This document shows, piece by piece, positions 1-14,500 of a stretch of 64,000 bases of DNA (positions are counted from its first letter, which is position 1; each line of letters begins with the position of its first letter). The translations under genes and the position numbers were made by a program. The notes under the pieces were generated by a model. The model saw nothing but the letters and a program-made list of their open reading frames with translations. It did not search any database and was not told the DNA's origin. Origin of the DNA: Echinococcus granulosus (Eukaryota > Platyhelminthes > Cestoda > Cyclophyllidea > Taeniidae); NCBI RefSeq assembly GCF_000524195.1, contig NW_020170382.1, forward strand, positions 1,034,423 through 1,098,422. Direction: 5' to 3'.

Positions 1-2348
1 CAATTCCACCATTTTTGCCGCCAACCATCTTAAATAGAATTTTACTTGATCGCATTCGTGCATTAGACTTAAAATTTGTGGTACCATTTTAAAATTTACC
101 AAGGTTGTGATAATGTTGAGGTAGCAGCTCTCTTTCTGAATGCAATCCCAGAACCGCCTATGAAGAGGTCATGTTATAAGACCCTATAGGGTTAGGACAG
201 CTGAAATGACACAGTGACCTCTAAAAGCCTTAGAAAGGTTAATTTCTTCCATCAGATAACACTAATGATTGTGTTAGGTCATTAAAGGTGAAATAAGTGG
301 TTTGCACCACCGGTAAGTTCAAGGATCAACGTTTCTGACCTTTTCTCGTTCTGCTAATTCAAATACTACCTCTGTGGCAAGTTTTGGTATCCAGAAGTGG
401 TCAAATGCCCTATTTTTACTGATAAAAAAGATATCCTGCAATGCGAATCCATTGTACTGGAAAAAAATAATACCAGTGCACCCAAATGCAAAATCTTGAC
501 GGTTACTTGAATGCTGGTTCCTTAAAACAACTTCACATCTTTCTAAAATGGGAAGTTCTTTCTTTAGGAATAAGCCATATTCATTGTTTTGAAGTGTTAC
601 AGGTAAATGAGAAGAGTATGAATGATTTCTTTGCTTAAAAAGAACTTAGATCGATCTAAAAGTGACCTCGGGGTTCCTGTTACCATCATGTGATGCAAAA
701 CTCTTAAGTTGCATTACCAAGATAAAATGACTTATCAACGATTCCACTCGGAATCCTGAAGTAAATACACAATTACGAGGTAGACATTTGAATTTATTGT
801 ATGAGTTTGGTGATCAAGTGACAAGTGCCTGTGACATGAACTTTTAAACAATTCTGAATTCTTGGTGGAATAGGCATTGTGCATGTCCACGAGACCCCAT
901 ATTTGACATTTTAAAGAATTCAAAAATGGCCGTTCTGATATTTTCCAACGTTTCTTTTACAGTTACATGATAGAAAATAGTTCCGCGGTCAAATACTGCC
1001 TCGAGGGACCGCATTTTCATTGCAAAATATCCCTTCATTCACTCACATCAAAGGGTCCAAATCCCCAAAGAAGCATTAAAAGGCCAAGCAAGCCTTCTTT
1101 GGTCGAAACTAGCTTAATAGTCATTTCCTCGTTTCTTCCCATTAATCTAGTTGGTGACCACTTGAAAAAAAGTGGAAAGGGAATATTTTATTTGAGTGAG
1201 CCAGAAGGTCAGTTCGGCGATGACCCTCCTGCCAGCCAATTAAACTTTCTGTGCCGATGGCTGACGTATCAACTGCCTACGTACGAATGACTGTGATTTA
1301 GGAGGTCTGAGGCAATTGCGGCGTCTTGTTTTGGCGAAGCTGGCACGAGCCACCCCAAAGGTGAATTTTCGGCTCACCTTGTCTGGCAATGAAGAGCAGA
1401 AAGGGTGAAAGCTGTTAAATGATTTATGCAGCGCTGTGCGGATGCCTGACTGTCAGGTAAATAAAAAAGCATCCTCAAGTAGACTTGAAAAATATAAGTG
1501 GAAAAACTTAGTTAAAGAATAGGGGAGCGAGTATCTTTATAGTGTATAAGATGGACCTAGAGCTTGTGGAGTTACAAGTGCCTCGCAAATCAGGGTCCCT
1601 ATTTCCTATCCACCTTAATCGACTGCCGAAGTTGTGGTTTTTCGGGTCCGTACTAACCCTAAAAGTGCTGCTCAAATGGTCATTGAGAAGAATTAAAAAT
1701 GAATTCTTTATAATGAGAAACCCACCAACTCAGGAAGCGACCCTCCGCAAATCCAGAATTCTAAAAATCCTTAAAATTATAGGCATTAGTAGGAACTGCC
1801 CATTTTGAAATACCCACTTTCACATTCTACGAAATTCTCACTAATTTTGACGATTCTGGTGTAAAAATCCTACATTAATTTCCGGTTCAGTCGTTATTGT
1901 TAAGATGAAGAATGTAAACAACGAAAATCAACGATGACGTTGACACAAAAACATTGGCGACCAATGAGGCTTGAAGCTGGTCAGGAAGATCCAAAGACAA
2001 TGGAATACACTTAGCGGTGATACAGAACGCATGAACGCGACATTTGACGTTGGCAGTCTACAATGTGATTGATTGCTCAAACCAGTAGACTGTCTCCACC
2101 AAACAGCTTCTTCCATAATTAAAAGCTATCCTTTACCCAGGCAAAGCTGAAGTTCTGGAAAAAGCTACCATGACTACACTCAGGGCGGGATTATGTTCGT
2201 AAACGAGGTCTATAAGGTGAGTATTTTTACTCGATGATAGTGGAAATCCACACATCGTTAAATCAACAGCTATCGGTAACTTTTGGTCTATGCTGCATTT
2301 TGGAAGACGAGGAAGCAACTGGAGAAAGAGGAGAGAGAGAACACTCAC
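1..2348. other. Calsyntenin intron 8, running off the left edge
   Basis: No open frame here carries calsyntenin motifs or credible splice sites on the minus strand. The remaining third of the protein is therefore expected upstream of base 1. Short open frames on both strands look like chance. Confidence 0.6.
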
Positions 2349-2514
2349 CCTGCTAGCCCTTGGAATGAGAAGAGTTTCTCCACATTCCGCGAGACACCGA
2401 GAGACACTCTGATCTTCGTTGCGACCAAGAAGGAGGGTCATTCCCGCAAGGGCTCCATTGAGGGACTGCTGCGCTGCTGGAATGCTCGGATCATAACAGG
2501 TGCCCACGGTGATG
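2349..2514 (-). CDS. CLSTN: Calsyntenin exon 8: LG domain, late part
   Basis: The acceptor TTTTTCAG|C starts F-ITVGTCYDPS. LNGALAGMTLLLGR and SRCLAECGETL parallel the family FRGNLAGLTLRSG and CLYxCxEGL. The exon ends AGG|GTGAGT in phase 0. It is the last exon seen before the left edge. Confidence 0.9.
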
Positions 2515-5500
2515 CTGAAAAATAGTAAAATTTCTTATTTAATCCTCTTGTTAATCGGTTCTTCTGATGTAAGGCTCACATTTGAAACACAAGATCCTTA
2601 GAAGCACCAATTTCCAATAATGATGGTAATGACTAGTGTCTTTTCCGCATAAATAAATGTAAAAATTAGCTCATTAACTTTAAAAACTTTTATTTTCAGT
2701 TTTTGAAAGAGGAGGTTCACTGAGAGAAATGGTGCGGCAAGACGGAATGAGAGTTTAAAAATGTCATTTTTTGCAACCAGTTCGAGGCAATTAGCACCAG
2801 TTTCTTGGAGGAAGATCCATCTCCCCATGGTTTGAATACACTTACACCATAGTAGAAGAAAGACTGGGGGGAAGCGTCATTCACATAAAAAGTAGTTGTA
2901 ATTCCACTTTAAAAAGCGCTGCTGTTCAAAACAGACCTAATTAATATTTCAATTAAAAGTTAAGGATGGAGAGCATATAATTTTTGCTAGGATTATGCTT
3001 TTCAACCTAAATTCAAGGAAGTCAAATTGAGGTTCGACACTGCAAACACAAAGAATATGGGGATTTTACGGTTACTTGATGGAAATCCGTTTCACTTTCC
3101 GGTTTATTTTACGTCTGGCTCTTAAGTATCAGTGTCGGCTCACTTGCCTCTCGAGGCGTTGATTCAAACAGTACAGTAATATTTGCTTGGACGTATCCTT
3201 TTACAAAAGGCGATCAGCAAATACGAACCTCATGACCGAGTTGACACCGTCGGTCCCGAAGAAAAAGAGACATACCCTGGACACGCTTAAACCTCTTTAT
3301 CTATCTACTACCCATTGAGGCATGCCCTGGTCCAACCCGTCTGCTCGTCCCAAAAGCATGACGACAGAGATAGAAGAGAGCAACACCAAGCCTATTACAG
3401 CAAAGCATGCATTCATTTAAGAAATAAATTGGCATGCCATAGTTGGACCGCTTCACCAAATCTATCAGTACAAATATCATGAGGAAAATAATTTCATCCT
3501 ACTAGTTTCTAAGATTCAGATGAAAGGTTAGGTGACACTGCCTTTGGTAAAATCATATGCCAATCGGATGCGTCGGAGCACCTTTCAGGTTTCCTCCGGC
3601 TTCGTCCATGCTGCACGGCGTTTAATTTTTCATAATCTTAATTTTAGTGAAATTAAAAGAAGTCAAATTTGTGCCTTTTTAGCCCAATACGAGTTCTGAG
3701 AACACTCAAGTTGTCACAGATAATGAAATAGTCTATCAGTTAGACAGTAGCAAAGACTTCAGCGAAATGTTTGAGGAGAGAATGACTTTCAAACACAATT
3801 AAAAGATACCTTTACCGTCATCATCCTTTACTGAAGAACAAGTTCTCATTCGGTTTTAGAAACAATAAAATTCTTGAAAAGCGTGTTCAACCGATTTAAG
3901 CCTGAAATTTTAATGAAAATTGTGGGGAGTGGATCAGCTGTAAAACGCTGGCACAATCTTAGAATACTTAAATAGTGAACCTAAACCAAGTATTTGCACT
4001 AGAAGGATTAGTAATGATTCAAACGCCTGCGATGATGTAGGGAAAAAAAGACCAATATAAAATTACAAGTTAATTAAAAAATAGAAACTAGGCGAAGCTT
4101 CGAGAGTTTCACTAAATATTAAGATGAAAATTGCTAATTCTTTAAGGTGGAAATAAGCAACAGCAAGAAGATATGAAAAAAAAAACAAAAAATGAAGTGA
4201 CAGCAAAGGTTATCACCTCTGAGCCTGCAGAATCAACTTCCTAAATGTTGAACAACCCGCAGTTTGTTATCAATGGAAAAAGTCTATTTATTTTAAGTGA
4301 AATAAAATTTACAAAATTCACGTTTTATCTAACCATATCTGCAGCTCTTGTATATAACCTGCATCCATTCGACGAGACTAGCGGGACTAACTTACTCAAA
4401 AATAAATGAATTTCAGATCACCCCTATCACTTCCTGATCGCGCTTACACAGCAACTGGTCCGACTAATAAGATGAAATCAGGCCACACAATGTAGGCTCA
4501 AGGAAACTCACAACTGCGGGAAAAATTCCTTGATCTGACGAGTAACATAAATCGGCTCTCCAAAAGCCTCCAGAGTGCCCACTAACTCCCCATCCATCAT
4601 GAGAGTGCTGGCGCTAATATCAGCGGTCTCAGGGTCGAAGGTGACGCTGATGGAGTAATGGTGCCAGGAGAACTGGTCCGCTTGCCCGTCTGCTGTGTCT
4701 TCACGTTGTCTGAGTGGCAGTTGGGGGAAAAAGTAGGTGCGGAATATCTTGTTCATTAGCGGCTGGCTGGACTGAGGATTGCCTGCAGACATCTGCACCA
4801 TGACTCGAGAGCCCTTCAGGCTGATCCACAGGGCTCTGTTGACGATAGCTGAAAGTTAAATCCAAAAGTCAGTTTACTGCCATCACCAATTATAAGCAAG
4901 TGCAAATTATCAACGCTCCAACGGAACAGTGTCTATAGTTATCGAGAGGCTACTACGAGAACACCAAGTCAACTAGCCGGCAAGGTCTTGTGAGCACATT
5001 CTTCTGAAAGGTCTCAAATTGGGAAAACTAACTTGCCTCCACGATATACCACATTTCACTGCAAATAAATCAGGGGTTGTAAAATCTGAGTTCTTGTCAA
5101 AGATAGAGTGGGATGAGAATTCAACATTTTACAGGACTGGCTAACTTGAGTCAATATCTTATCATTCGCAGAATTTCTGCAAGTTAATAAAACCACGCAC
5201 TTATCATCTTGGAGTTGATTGCATGAGCTGGATTTATTAGAGGTAATGTCAATCTGTTGTATTGAGTGAAACGAGTCCTGAAAACAGACGCACCGCAAAA
5301 ATATTCCTAGCATGCCATATCACCACGGCTTGACGGAAGATGTTTGACAAAGGCCCTAGAATTGCAGGCACCGACGCCACTATCTAGGTGCACTGGGGAA
5401 TGCACAGGCAGAATGAATTTGAGTGAAGGAACTTTTTCAAATAGCCTGGAATCCCCCAAAAATTTAAGGTGTTTGCCCGACACTACCCTTATTTCATCTC

Positions 5501-8500
5501 CTCGTCTGGTTCGAAAACGGTTGAGTGGAATTCGAGGCATACTTTTTACCCTGTAAGTTCCAAAAGACCGGGTTTCCAGTGAATGACGGGGGACGCTTTT
5601 TTTGCTTTACTCTGAATGCCTTGTGAGTTAACTGATCCCACTTTAATTTGCGACAACCCAAGAATAAAGTCTTATGTTTTTACATTATAAATGAGCAGGC
5701 AAAATTTACGAAGCTGTAGCAGTCTTCTTTATCATTCTCAGCTAATAGTAAATTTATTCTAATCCAGGCTAAAGGACAAGAAGTTCTAGGTACATTCCCT
5801 CAAGTATGTACATAACATTTAAAGATCCAAATGATTACAACAGTTGCTTAAACATTAGACAGGAGTGTTGATTAGTTGCGTGGCATACGAATCGCATGTC
5901 TAACCTGGTTAAAAAGTTTATTTCTGAAATAAATTCCGACAAGACCTGTCCGAAAGGTAAAATATCAGGCAGTCAACGCAGAGATGGTCCGAAGGCCACA
6001 AAACGGACGTCTCAACAACATTTACAACCGGCACTGACATCTACGCTCGCGAATGTCGGTTAAAACACGACTGATGGATCGTCGAGAGCATTGGGGTCAT
6101 ATTCGACATAAAAATCGGAAGACACTTAGATGAGGCCTCAGAGTTAACTGCCTCTGCGATACGCTGAAGATACAGCGGCTCAATACAGTGATCCGCTGAC
6201 AGATATACCACCAGACACCTTCCGGATACCGCCTTCATCTGTGGGCCCTGCTTTACAGAACATCATGGAAGAATCGATGGACGTTGGCCTGACTTGCGTA
6301 CCAAGACGACTTTCGCGAGGGGAGGCGCTGCAACCTCATAAAAACATCCCTCACGATTTTCAGCGAGCTTTCCACCTTTGTGGCTACACCCCGAACATTC
6401 TAGAACCCCCGCTCTTGCTCACTCTCTCTTGATTGGATAATTAGCACGTCAGTACACCAAGCATTGGTCGGCATAAGTCCACGTGACTAAGCCGACTGCA
6501 TGACTCAGACTCAGGGTCAGACGCGGACTTAGGCGACCTCTGTTGCCGGGGCCCTAGATTATACACGCACCTCTTAGTCATTGCATGGCTGGGAACTAAA
6601 TGGGGACCGGGGAGCCTGTGCATGAAAACCATCTCGCATAACGGAAAAACGTGAAAATCCGAGTGAAAAGAACAGCTAGCTTTGTTCCGGCATTACTAAA
6701 ATGCATTTTCATGGCACCATGATTAACAAAATGAGGGTAAAAACGTTCATTTTGAGAACAGGATCCCATTGGCACTCTACGTGTGAGTCTACTTATGAGA
6801 AGTTTACTTGTGATAGGAAGTCGCGGGTACATTGATGACCAACTTTGAGACTGCGATCTACAAATGTCACTCTGCATTTGCCGTTAATGGATGGTTAGGA
6901 ATATGCATAATTGTGCAGTCTATGTGAATCGTTTTTTTTCAGGTAAATTGACTTAAAATAGCCTCTGAATGCGCAAAGGTAAGTCTGCAAGACTCATTTG
7001 GCACATGAAGGCGAAAACACAAGCACACACACAGAGAGAGAGAGGAGGAAGGCAAGTGGCGGAGCGTAGGCAGCGAATCCTGGCTCCACGACACCATGAG
7101 AATTAGATGAAACGCCTGCACACCAGAGCACACGCACACTGCTGCCGTCTCACGTCAGGCTCTTGCATTGGAATACGTAATCACACACCAGTGAGTGAAG
7201 TCGGGCTCTGATGAACCAGTTTTTACCAAAAGAATTCATTAAACGATAGCCCTTATCAACACTTAAATGACATCTTCTAACTGCAGACACCTTTAAGGCA
7301 AAAGATGCAAATTATTTTACTTAGAGTAGAAGCCAATTTACCCACCTTTCCCAAGTACCGTTCTCAGCAGAATATTTAATTTTGCCACGTAATGGGTGGT
7401 TGCGACAAGCAACTGCTGTTTCTAATCCAATGAGGAGACAGTGTCAGTGGTAACTACTTTTTAGTAGCAACCAAGACCCGGTGACACGAGTTGGTCCCTT
7501 TCTGCTTGACTGAAAGCGGAAGCCCTTATTCCGATGCGTTGGTTTTAAGAGGTGCTGGTAACGCCCTCTTCCGATTAAGGCCACTTTTTAAACAAAGTTT
7601 TTCTATTCCTGAACCAATAATTCAAGCCAAAAGAAGTGAGGGAAAGAAGGAATATATAGGGCAAACAAATGGTTGTGAAGAGAGAGGAAATTCGAATCGA
7701 AGGAGTGAGATAAGTGTCTGTTAAAAAAGGCTTGTTCAAATTGCAGGCATTGGTCTAATTACATTTTGGATTAAAAAAGAGCCATCAATACCTGTCCGGG
7801 ATTCTAGTACCTATGTCTGCTTCGGTTCGCAGATTAGCAAGCCCAGTCTTAGTACCTATAAACTTCAAATAAAGCCAGGAAATACTGCAATTGGTCCACA
7901 CTGAAAGCGGTAAAGGTTGGAAACAACCATATTACGCCAACTTCAGACCTCTTTCTTGCCCCTTTTCAATCCATTCCCTAGGGCGTAATCCTTTCACACA
8001 GTGAATGCAAATAACCATCAGTCTTCGAAGGCTTTATGACTTTATAACTCCGTTTATACAGTGGCATTTGAACAACAGACTGAAAAATGTCAATGTTCCA
8101 AACAGAGTTTAGTTGACTACCAAAACTTTAAAAGGAGACTAGTCTCGGAGAGTCCAAAGGGTTCAGGAAGTAAACGGATTTTAAGACCGAAGACCTTCGC
8201 AATGAAGTTCAACAAATCAAAATCAACAAATCAAATCAAAAAAAATCAATCAAGGCCAAAAACTAAAATACCATGTTTAATTGATGGTCATTGCATGAAA
8301 GAGTGCAAACTCCACGATTTACTTGGTTCTACCGTGGAGACGTTAGCTCAAATTTTTGTATTTAATACCAAACGCTGGAAAGACTGCCTGGGTAATGAAT
8401 AATGAACGGTCCTTTTCGTGACTTTTCACAAAAACCAATCCTCACCTGTGTCCTCTTGGCTGCAGAGAATGGTTTCATGATCGTCATCCTGCTTGGGCTC

Positions 8501-11500
8501 ACGTTGGAGCCAGAAGGAGAGGGTAAAGTCACGTTCAAAAAGAGTGCTTGGCAGCACTTTCTCCTGTCCACTGCTGGCAGCGGAGGCAGCGTCCAAGAGT
8601 CGCGAGGTGTCTAGACGCCACCCGGAGTGTGCGACGGCAGAGAAGAGAAGGCCTAGGGAGAGGGGCACCACCTCTGGCAATGCGCCCACTGCTGGTGCAA
8701 TGTGCTGTATCAAAATATCCTTCTGCGGGTCTGGGAGGAGGTCAACCAGCGTCGCCGTATCGATTGCTGTAATGAGGAATGGTTAGGCCATGAAAAGGAG
8801 TGGACTGTCAACGTATCGGTACGAAAGGTGGGTCGTGATAGTACCCAACTTAAGGGTGAACGACGAAGGAGATCACAGAGTAGGTGCGGCACAGTTGGAG
8901 TCAAGAGGGAGGAATGTGTTTAAACGCATTGATGCCACTCTTCCAAATTCAAAATTCGGGGAAATAGAGGACTTGAAATAAGCAAAAAAAAAAACCTGTC
9001 TCGATAGCTTTATGCCTCAAAGTATTTTTCTTTTCAACACGCAATTGGTATATTTAGACTAGCTCACATCGTCTCTATTTTAAGGCAAGCAGGTTAAATA
9101 GCCTTCTTAGAAGGGGAGTGGAATCTTTTTCTTAATTCCTGATGGAATTATGATTTGATAACTTAAAACAAATTCTGGCGTCCTTGGTATTCAAACTACT
9201 TAACTTTACCTTCAAAATCCGACATTTTGTGTCAGCCGTCAGGAGCTGCTTCAAAAGAACAATGAAAGCTGGTTATAATTTGACGGATTTTGATGAATTC
9301 CACAGAAATTATACGTGAATTTACAAGTCTCAAACTTTGTATTCTCACTGATTAGAGTCAGGTTGAGTGCTTGTATTCAACTGAGGGGCAGGCGTTCCAA
9401 AAAGATCTAATGCCCTTCATCTTCAAGTCGTCATGCATTAGGTTTTCAAATAAGTCGGTGAACACTTCCAACTGATGTTTGATGAACAAGGGCTTGACGA
9501 CTGGCAATGCAATTTAGTGCAGTTGCGGCTTCATTGACTGTTCGAAGTAGAAGTGCAAATGACAGATAATGTGGAAATCTAATACCAAAATTCGCAGTAA
9601 AGTACAGCATTTAGCCGCATTCCACCAAAGGCGTTATCGCACTTGCAGAGATCGAAGTCTCTTCACAGTAGAATTAACTGCGAAAAGTCAGGCCCTTCTC
9701 TCACCCAACGAATTTGAGCTCTGTCGAACCTCCATTCCAAACGTATGAAACATCAAGTGACCAAAAACAGTTTGTGCTTTTTGGTGCAGCCTGCCGCATT
9801 GACACGTTTTGACTTGTTGAGACCTCGGAAATGTATGAGATTGTTTCTATGCTCAACAAACCGGACAGGAGTCAGCCCTTCTATAGGGTACTGCTCATCT
9901 TCATTATTTTAAGCCATTATCAGTGTTGGCTGGACCCGATGGACGTGGTTCCAGCTTGGCTGCTTTGCGAACCGTAATTAACTTAGCTTCAAAGCTGAAG
10001 TAGAAGTGGAACCCCAGCTTCTCATTTGATATACAGAATTTGATAAAGTTACGGCATACGGTAGCTTAATGCAGTGTCCAGAACCAAAAAATTTACACCA
10101 CTGGGATGGTTCTGCTGATGCATCACTTAAAGGCACAATCAGGAAAAACCCTCTATTCTCAGCCATAATGGATAAAATTAGGCGACGCTGGTGATTAAAT
10201 CGTTGCAAGGTTAAAGCCACAGCAAAAATTCCAGTCATACTTAAGGTCGTGAGTAGTGACCCAGTTTGTTTACACCATCATTTGGGAAGGACCTAGTGGA
10301 GGCTAAGCAAATAGTTGCCAAACGCAGTAATAGGCGACAGACAATAGGCCTCGGCAACTGTCAATTGATTGCTCTTCAACCGCTTCTTTTGTGCCATAAA
10401 AACGCACCGAGTGCCTTCGATGGTTGATTGACTTTTCGACTTGTGATGAGAAATGCACCAAACTGTGCTTGCTAGGTGTACGCGTTTGGTGAAAATCAGT
10501 TGCAACCACTCACTACGACTTGTTCACATGCTGAAGGACAAAGGACAATTATCATGGAGATAATGTCTACTCGGTACTACCCGATACAACTCAGAAGTGT
10601 CGGAAAGGAGGCCTTATTCATGAACAGCCAGGATCAATGAATCTGTCAGAAGGGTATCCTTGTTATTAAGACGTCACACAAGACCTCACACTTCATTCAA
10701 TCTCAAAACTTGCAGCGAGAAAAATTCAGACCACACTTTGGCACCGGAGTGAATGCTGCATCCTCTCTACTCTCCTGCTGACATTTCTCCAGGTGACGAT
10801 ACCAATCTTTTGTCAGCCTTAGGCAGTCAAATGAAGGCTTGAAAGAGGGAAAAGACAGTTTATTTAGGGATGAAGTAAGACGGAAGTGGAGGTGACTAGG
10901 GGCTAGTTCGGCTACCCTGCAGAAAAAACGGTGTGTTAAATTGGGCTTCGCAGGCTTGTCCCTCCTTGGAGAAGGTACGCCTATTAAAGTCATGCCTATT
11001 TAAACAAAGAATCGACTTAAAAAGTTAAACATCCACGGAAAACGTTCATTTAATTTCTACTGAAAAAAAACTCCACAGGCTTACATGTTTACCTTATCCC
11101 TCGGTGTTAAAGAATTTACGAATGTTTACGGCAATCACTTTACCATGAAACAACAAATATTACGCTTTCATCTTCTGATATTCGCGCCATTATATTAAAA
11201 TTATATTTTCGCTCAAATTAAGAGTGCTTTAAGAATGGAGGTATCGACTTAACTTTACGGGTCACTTTATGACACCAAAAATAAACTGTACCTAGTAGTT
11301 CAAATTCTCATGTAACTAGTAAAACCACCAACATCACAGTAAATGAGTATCTGTAATCCAGCTCTCTCCTTCTTATGCCACCAAAATTCGCATTTTGCAT
11401 TCACCACACACGCAGTACACCACGCCAGGTCCGGCTCCGTATCGGATAGCCTCACGGAGGCAGCGCATGCGCCGTACGCAGGGTTCCGTCGCAGCGCAAA

Positions 11501-14500
11501 TACGCAGTTGCCGCTGCCGAGGCTCTGCTCCGGTAGGTGCGCACCTTGACCGTTTTTGCGATCAACACCGCATCGCTCCTCCAGCTTCGCGTCTACTGTG
11601 CTCTCCATTTGTAAGAAGCATTGTGTGGCCAGCATAATAATAGAAGACAGATTCGAATAGACTAGTTGTGGGGGCCAGATTCAACCTTCACTTCTTGCAC
11701 CAAAGTACCCCATTCATTCTTCAAAGTAGTAGTGAATTTCAAGACTACTTCGATGGTAACCTAATAACTAAAACAGATCTTATTATCGGGTTTGAAATTA
11801 CAAAAAAAACAATAAGCCTGATTTTTAATGCCGTAGATAGCCGTAAGCAACTTCCCATTGGTGATTCTCAGGGATAGAGTAGTCCGTAACCAAATCCTCG
11901 TAATGCAGAAAATTTATGTGATACGAAGGTTCCTAAGCTTTAAGCTGCAGTAAATAAGGCAAAAAACCTACATGGGAAAGAGACCATCTAAAAGCACCAA
12001 AAGGTGATATGAATGGCTGAACCCCAGGGGAGGAGCCAATTCACTCCACTTAGTGCGGTGCATACCAACATTCTCAAAAAAATTACCGACTTTGTATTGC
12101 AGACAAGTTGGGCCTCAAAGGGTGCAGTCCTGATCATATGCACTGTTTGGACTTTGTGGGGAAACCAACTAATGAGACATATATGTATTATTTTCCGTTT
12201 TTTCGTCTATTGAGACATCTCCGAATAACCTTGATACAAGAATAAGCATTCTAGGGTAGAAAAGAGGAATGAAATGCCATGGGGCATACCAAAGACCCCT
12301 GAGACCTCCCAGAGTGACAGTCGCCAACTTTACTAAAACAATTTCAGAAGTCGCTTGTTTTGCCTGTAAATGAGTCAGCTCACGGTAAGGAGCGGAATCG
12401 CTTCACACACTCATTTTGGGTGAGCTCAAAATGTCACATATTTACCTTACTGCTCCAGTTTTAGCACACATTTCCATTATAAACGAATGCCAATTGCAAT
12501 GTAATTAAAGAATGAGGAACGAAGACAATGGGTGAGGTAACATCATATGATCCAGTCCAAAAGTGCTAAAGAGTTAGTCAGTGAGGCTAATTTTTCGTGA
12601 AAATCACAGGCTACATTTACTGAAACGCTATATCATTGGAAAAGCGTCCTTACCATCATATCAACCCTTTATGGTTATAACCTGTCAAACCTCCGACTTT
12701 TAATCTCCGCCGATGTTCATTTGAGAGGAATGGGATCGGAGAACAAGAGAAAGCAAGTAGACGTACCACAGAGTTGGCGCTGCTCATGAAGATTGCGAGG
12801 GTCATGACGACAGAAGGAGGGTGAGGCCGTGATGAGAGTTTCCCCGGGTAGACCGTGACGGAGGCTCACTTGGGTGAAGATGTGTGAGTCAGCCTCATTG
12901 CAGGTCATCCCACACATGTCGAGGTGGTAGGTGAGGGGCCAGAGCAGACGCTTCGGTTGCTGCTCACCCAGTGAGTAGTACAGTGATGTGGGCAGCCCTA
13001 CAACAGTGGCATCCTGCATGAAGTCTCATCCACCTCCTTTAGTCTTAGTAAGATTATTTTTTGGTTGGCATATTTCAAACACTACTTTTCTTGCTAATGA
13101 AGTCCTGTGAGATTCCCATATCGACTCAAGAGGAAGGTTAGTACTCTGAGAGCGAGCGAGGCAATATTTCATATAAAGCAGGGCACACCAAAGCTACATC
13201 TCTCGGCGATTGTTTATTGCCTTGTTTTTGAAGGTACGTAAAAAAATGAACTTTTACCGAGGGAATCTGAACTATCTCAAACGCTGTGCTAAACTCAATG
13301 TGATCCACGTTTAACGTTCTGCGTTAGTCAGAAAGCATTCCTTTAAAGTAGACAGTTATTTAATTCAAATATTGCCGGAAAATAGAATATCCCACTTTAT
13401 ATCTAGAGTTTTCATTTACTAACTGTTGTTGGAAAACACCTTTGGTTCTCTTCGTAATGAAGAGGATACATTACTGCTTCATTCTGGATTTGTTGAATCT
13501 CCATCTTGAAACACCCGTGATTTTCCGCACCGCTGACTTTCGACAGATCCCATTGGTTGACGCACGTCAAATGAGTCATTACCCATTCTCAAACAGAAAA
13601 GTTGACCACCAATGGAGGTTTATTTGTCCTAGGGAGGGGCTTCTCTGGGGGCGCAAAGTAGACCCTTGATAGAATGACTAAATACAGCTTAATGTAGTGG
13701 TGTATCAATTGCAAAGGACGTATTAAACTGCATGTACCCCAAAAAAAGTTTGGTGGGAAGGGCAAAAAAGAAGGTAACAATCTGGAATTCTTTCAAAAAT
13801 TAAAGAATCAAGTACTTTGGATTTGGAGGCATCGCTTTGTATGTCCAGATGTATTTCATACCTGACGAAGGAACGCCCGAAAATTCATGTGTCGAGAGGG
13901 CTCTCTGGTTACCTCAGCACAACCGTATTATAGATCTCAGTTTCCTACCTCTGCATGAAAAATCAAGTTTAGTTCATAAGACCAAGTACAAAAACTGTCC
14001 GGTTGCAACCGACAGTAAACACAAAAACTGAGCGAACCACTTTGCGATTAAACCGGATGGTAATTGTGACGGAATAAGCACCAAAACCCTGGAAAGCTTG
14101 GATGAAGTCAGATCCGAAATGACTGGCTACGAAGGATTAATCCAGCCCAACCTACAAAGATGGTTCTACTTAACACTTTTGATATTTTCCTCACCAACGG
14201 CGCAATTTTAAGTACTCAAAACCCACTCCTAATTAAAGCCCACTCATTTCTAACTCCAAGACAGGCCCTCGTGCATAATTTAGTTTTTTGTAATGCCCTA
14301 GACGCATTAATGGAGTCCAGCTTGAATGCAACTTTTCATTTAGCCAGAGCACTGACAGTTGGAGATAGTGTAGAATGGGGACTCACCACTCCATCGGGGT
14401 TCGCATTTGCTCTGGATGACCTTAATATTGACGACAGCCGTGGCGGATTCAACTCCTGCACCGCCGCAGTCATTGTACCGCACGAGGAAGCGGAAATTCC

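Noticed and set aside
8061..8402. 113-codon plus-strand frame rich in Lys/Ser/Asn
   Set aside because: It consists largely of A-rich AAATC-like repeats in a calsyntenin intron; no start context, domain or splice support.
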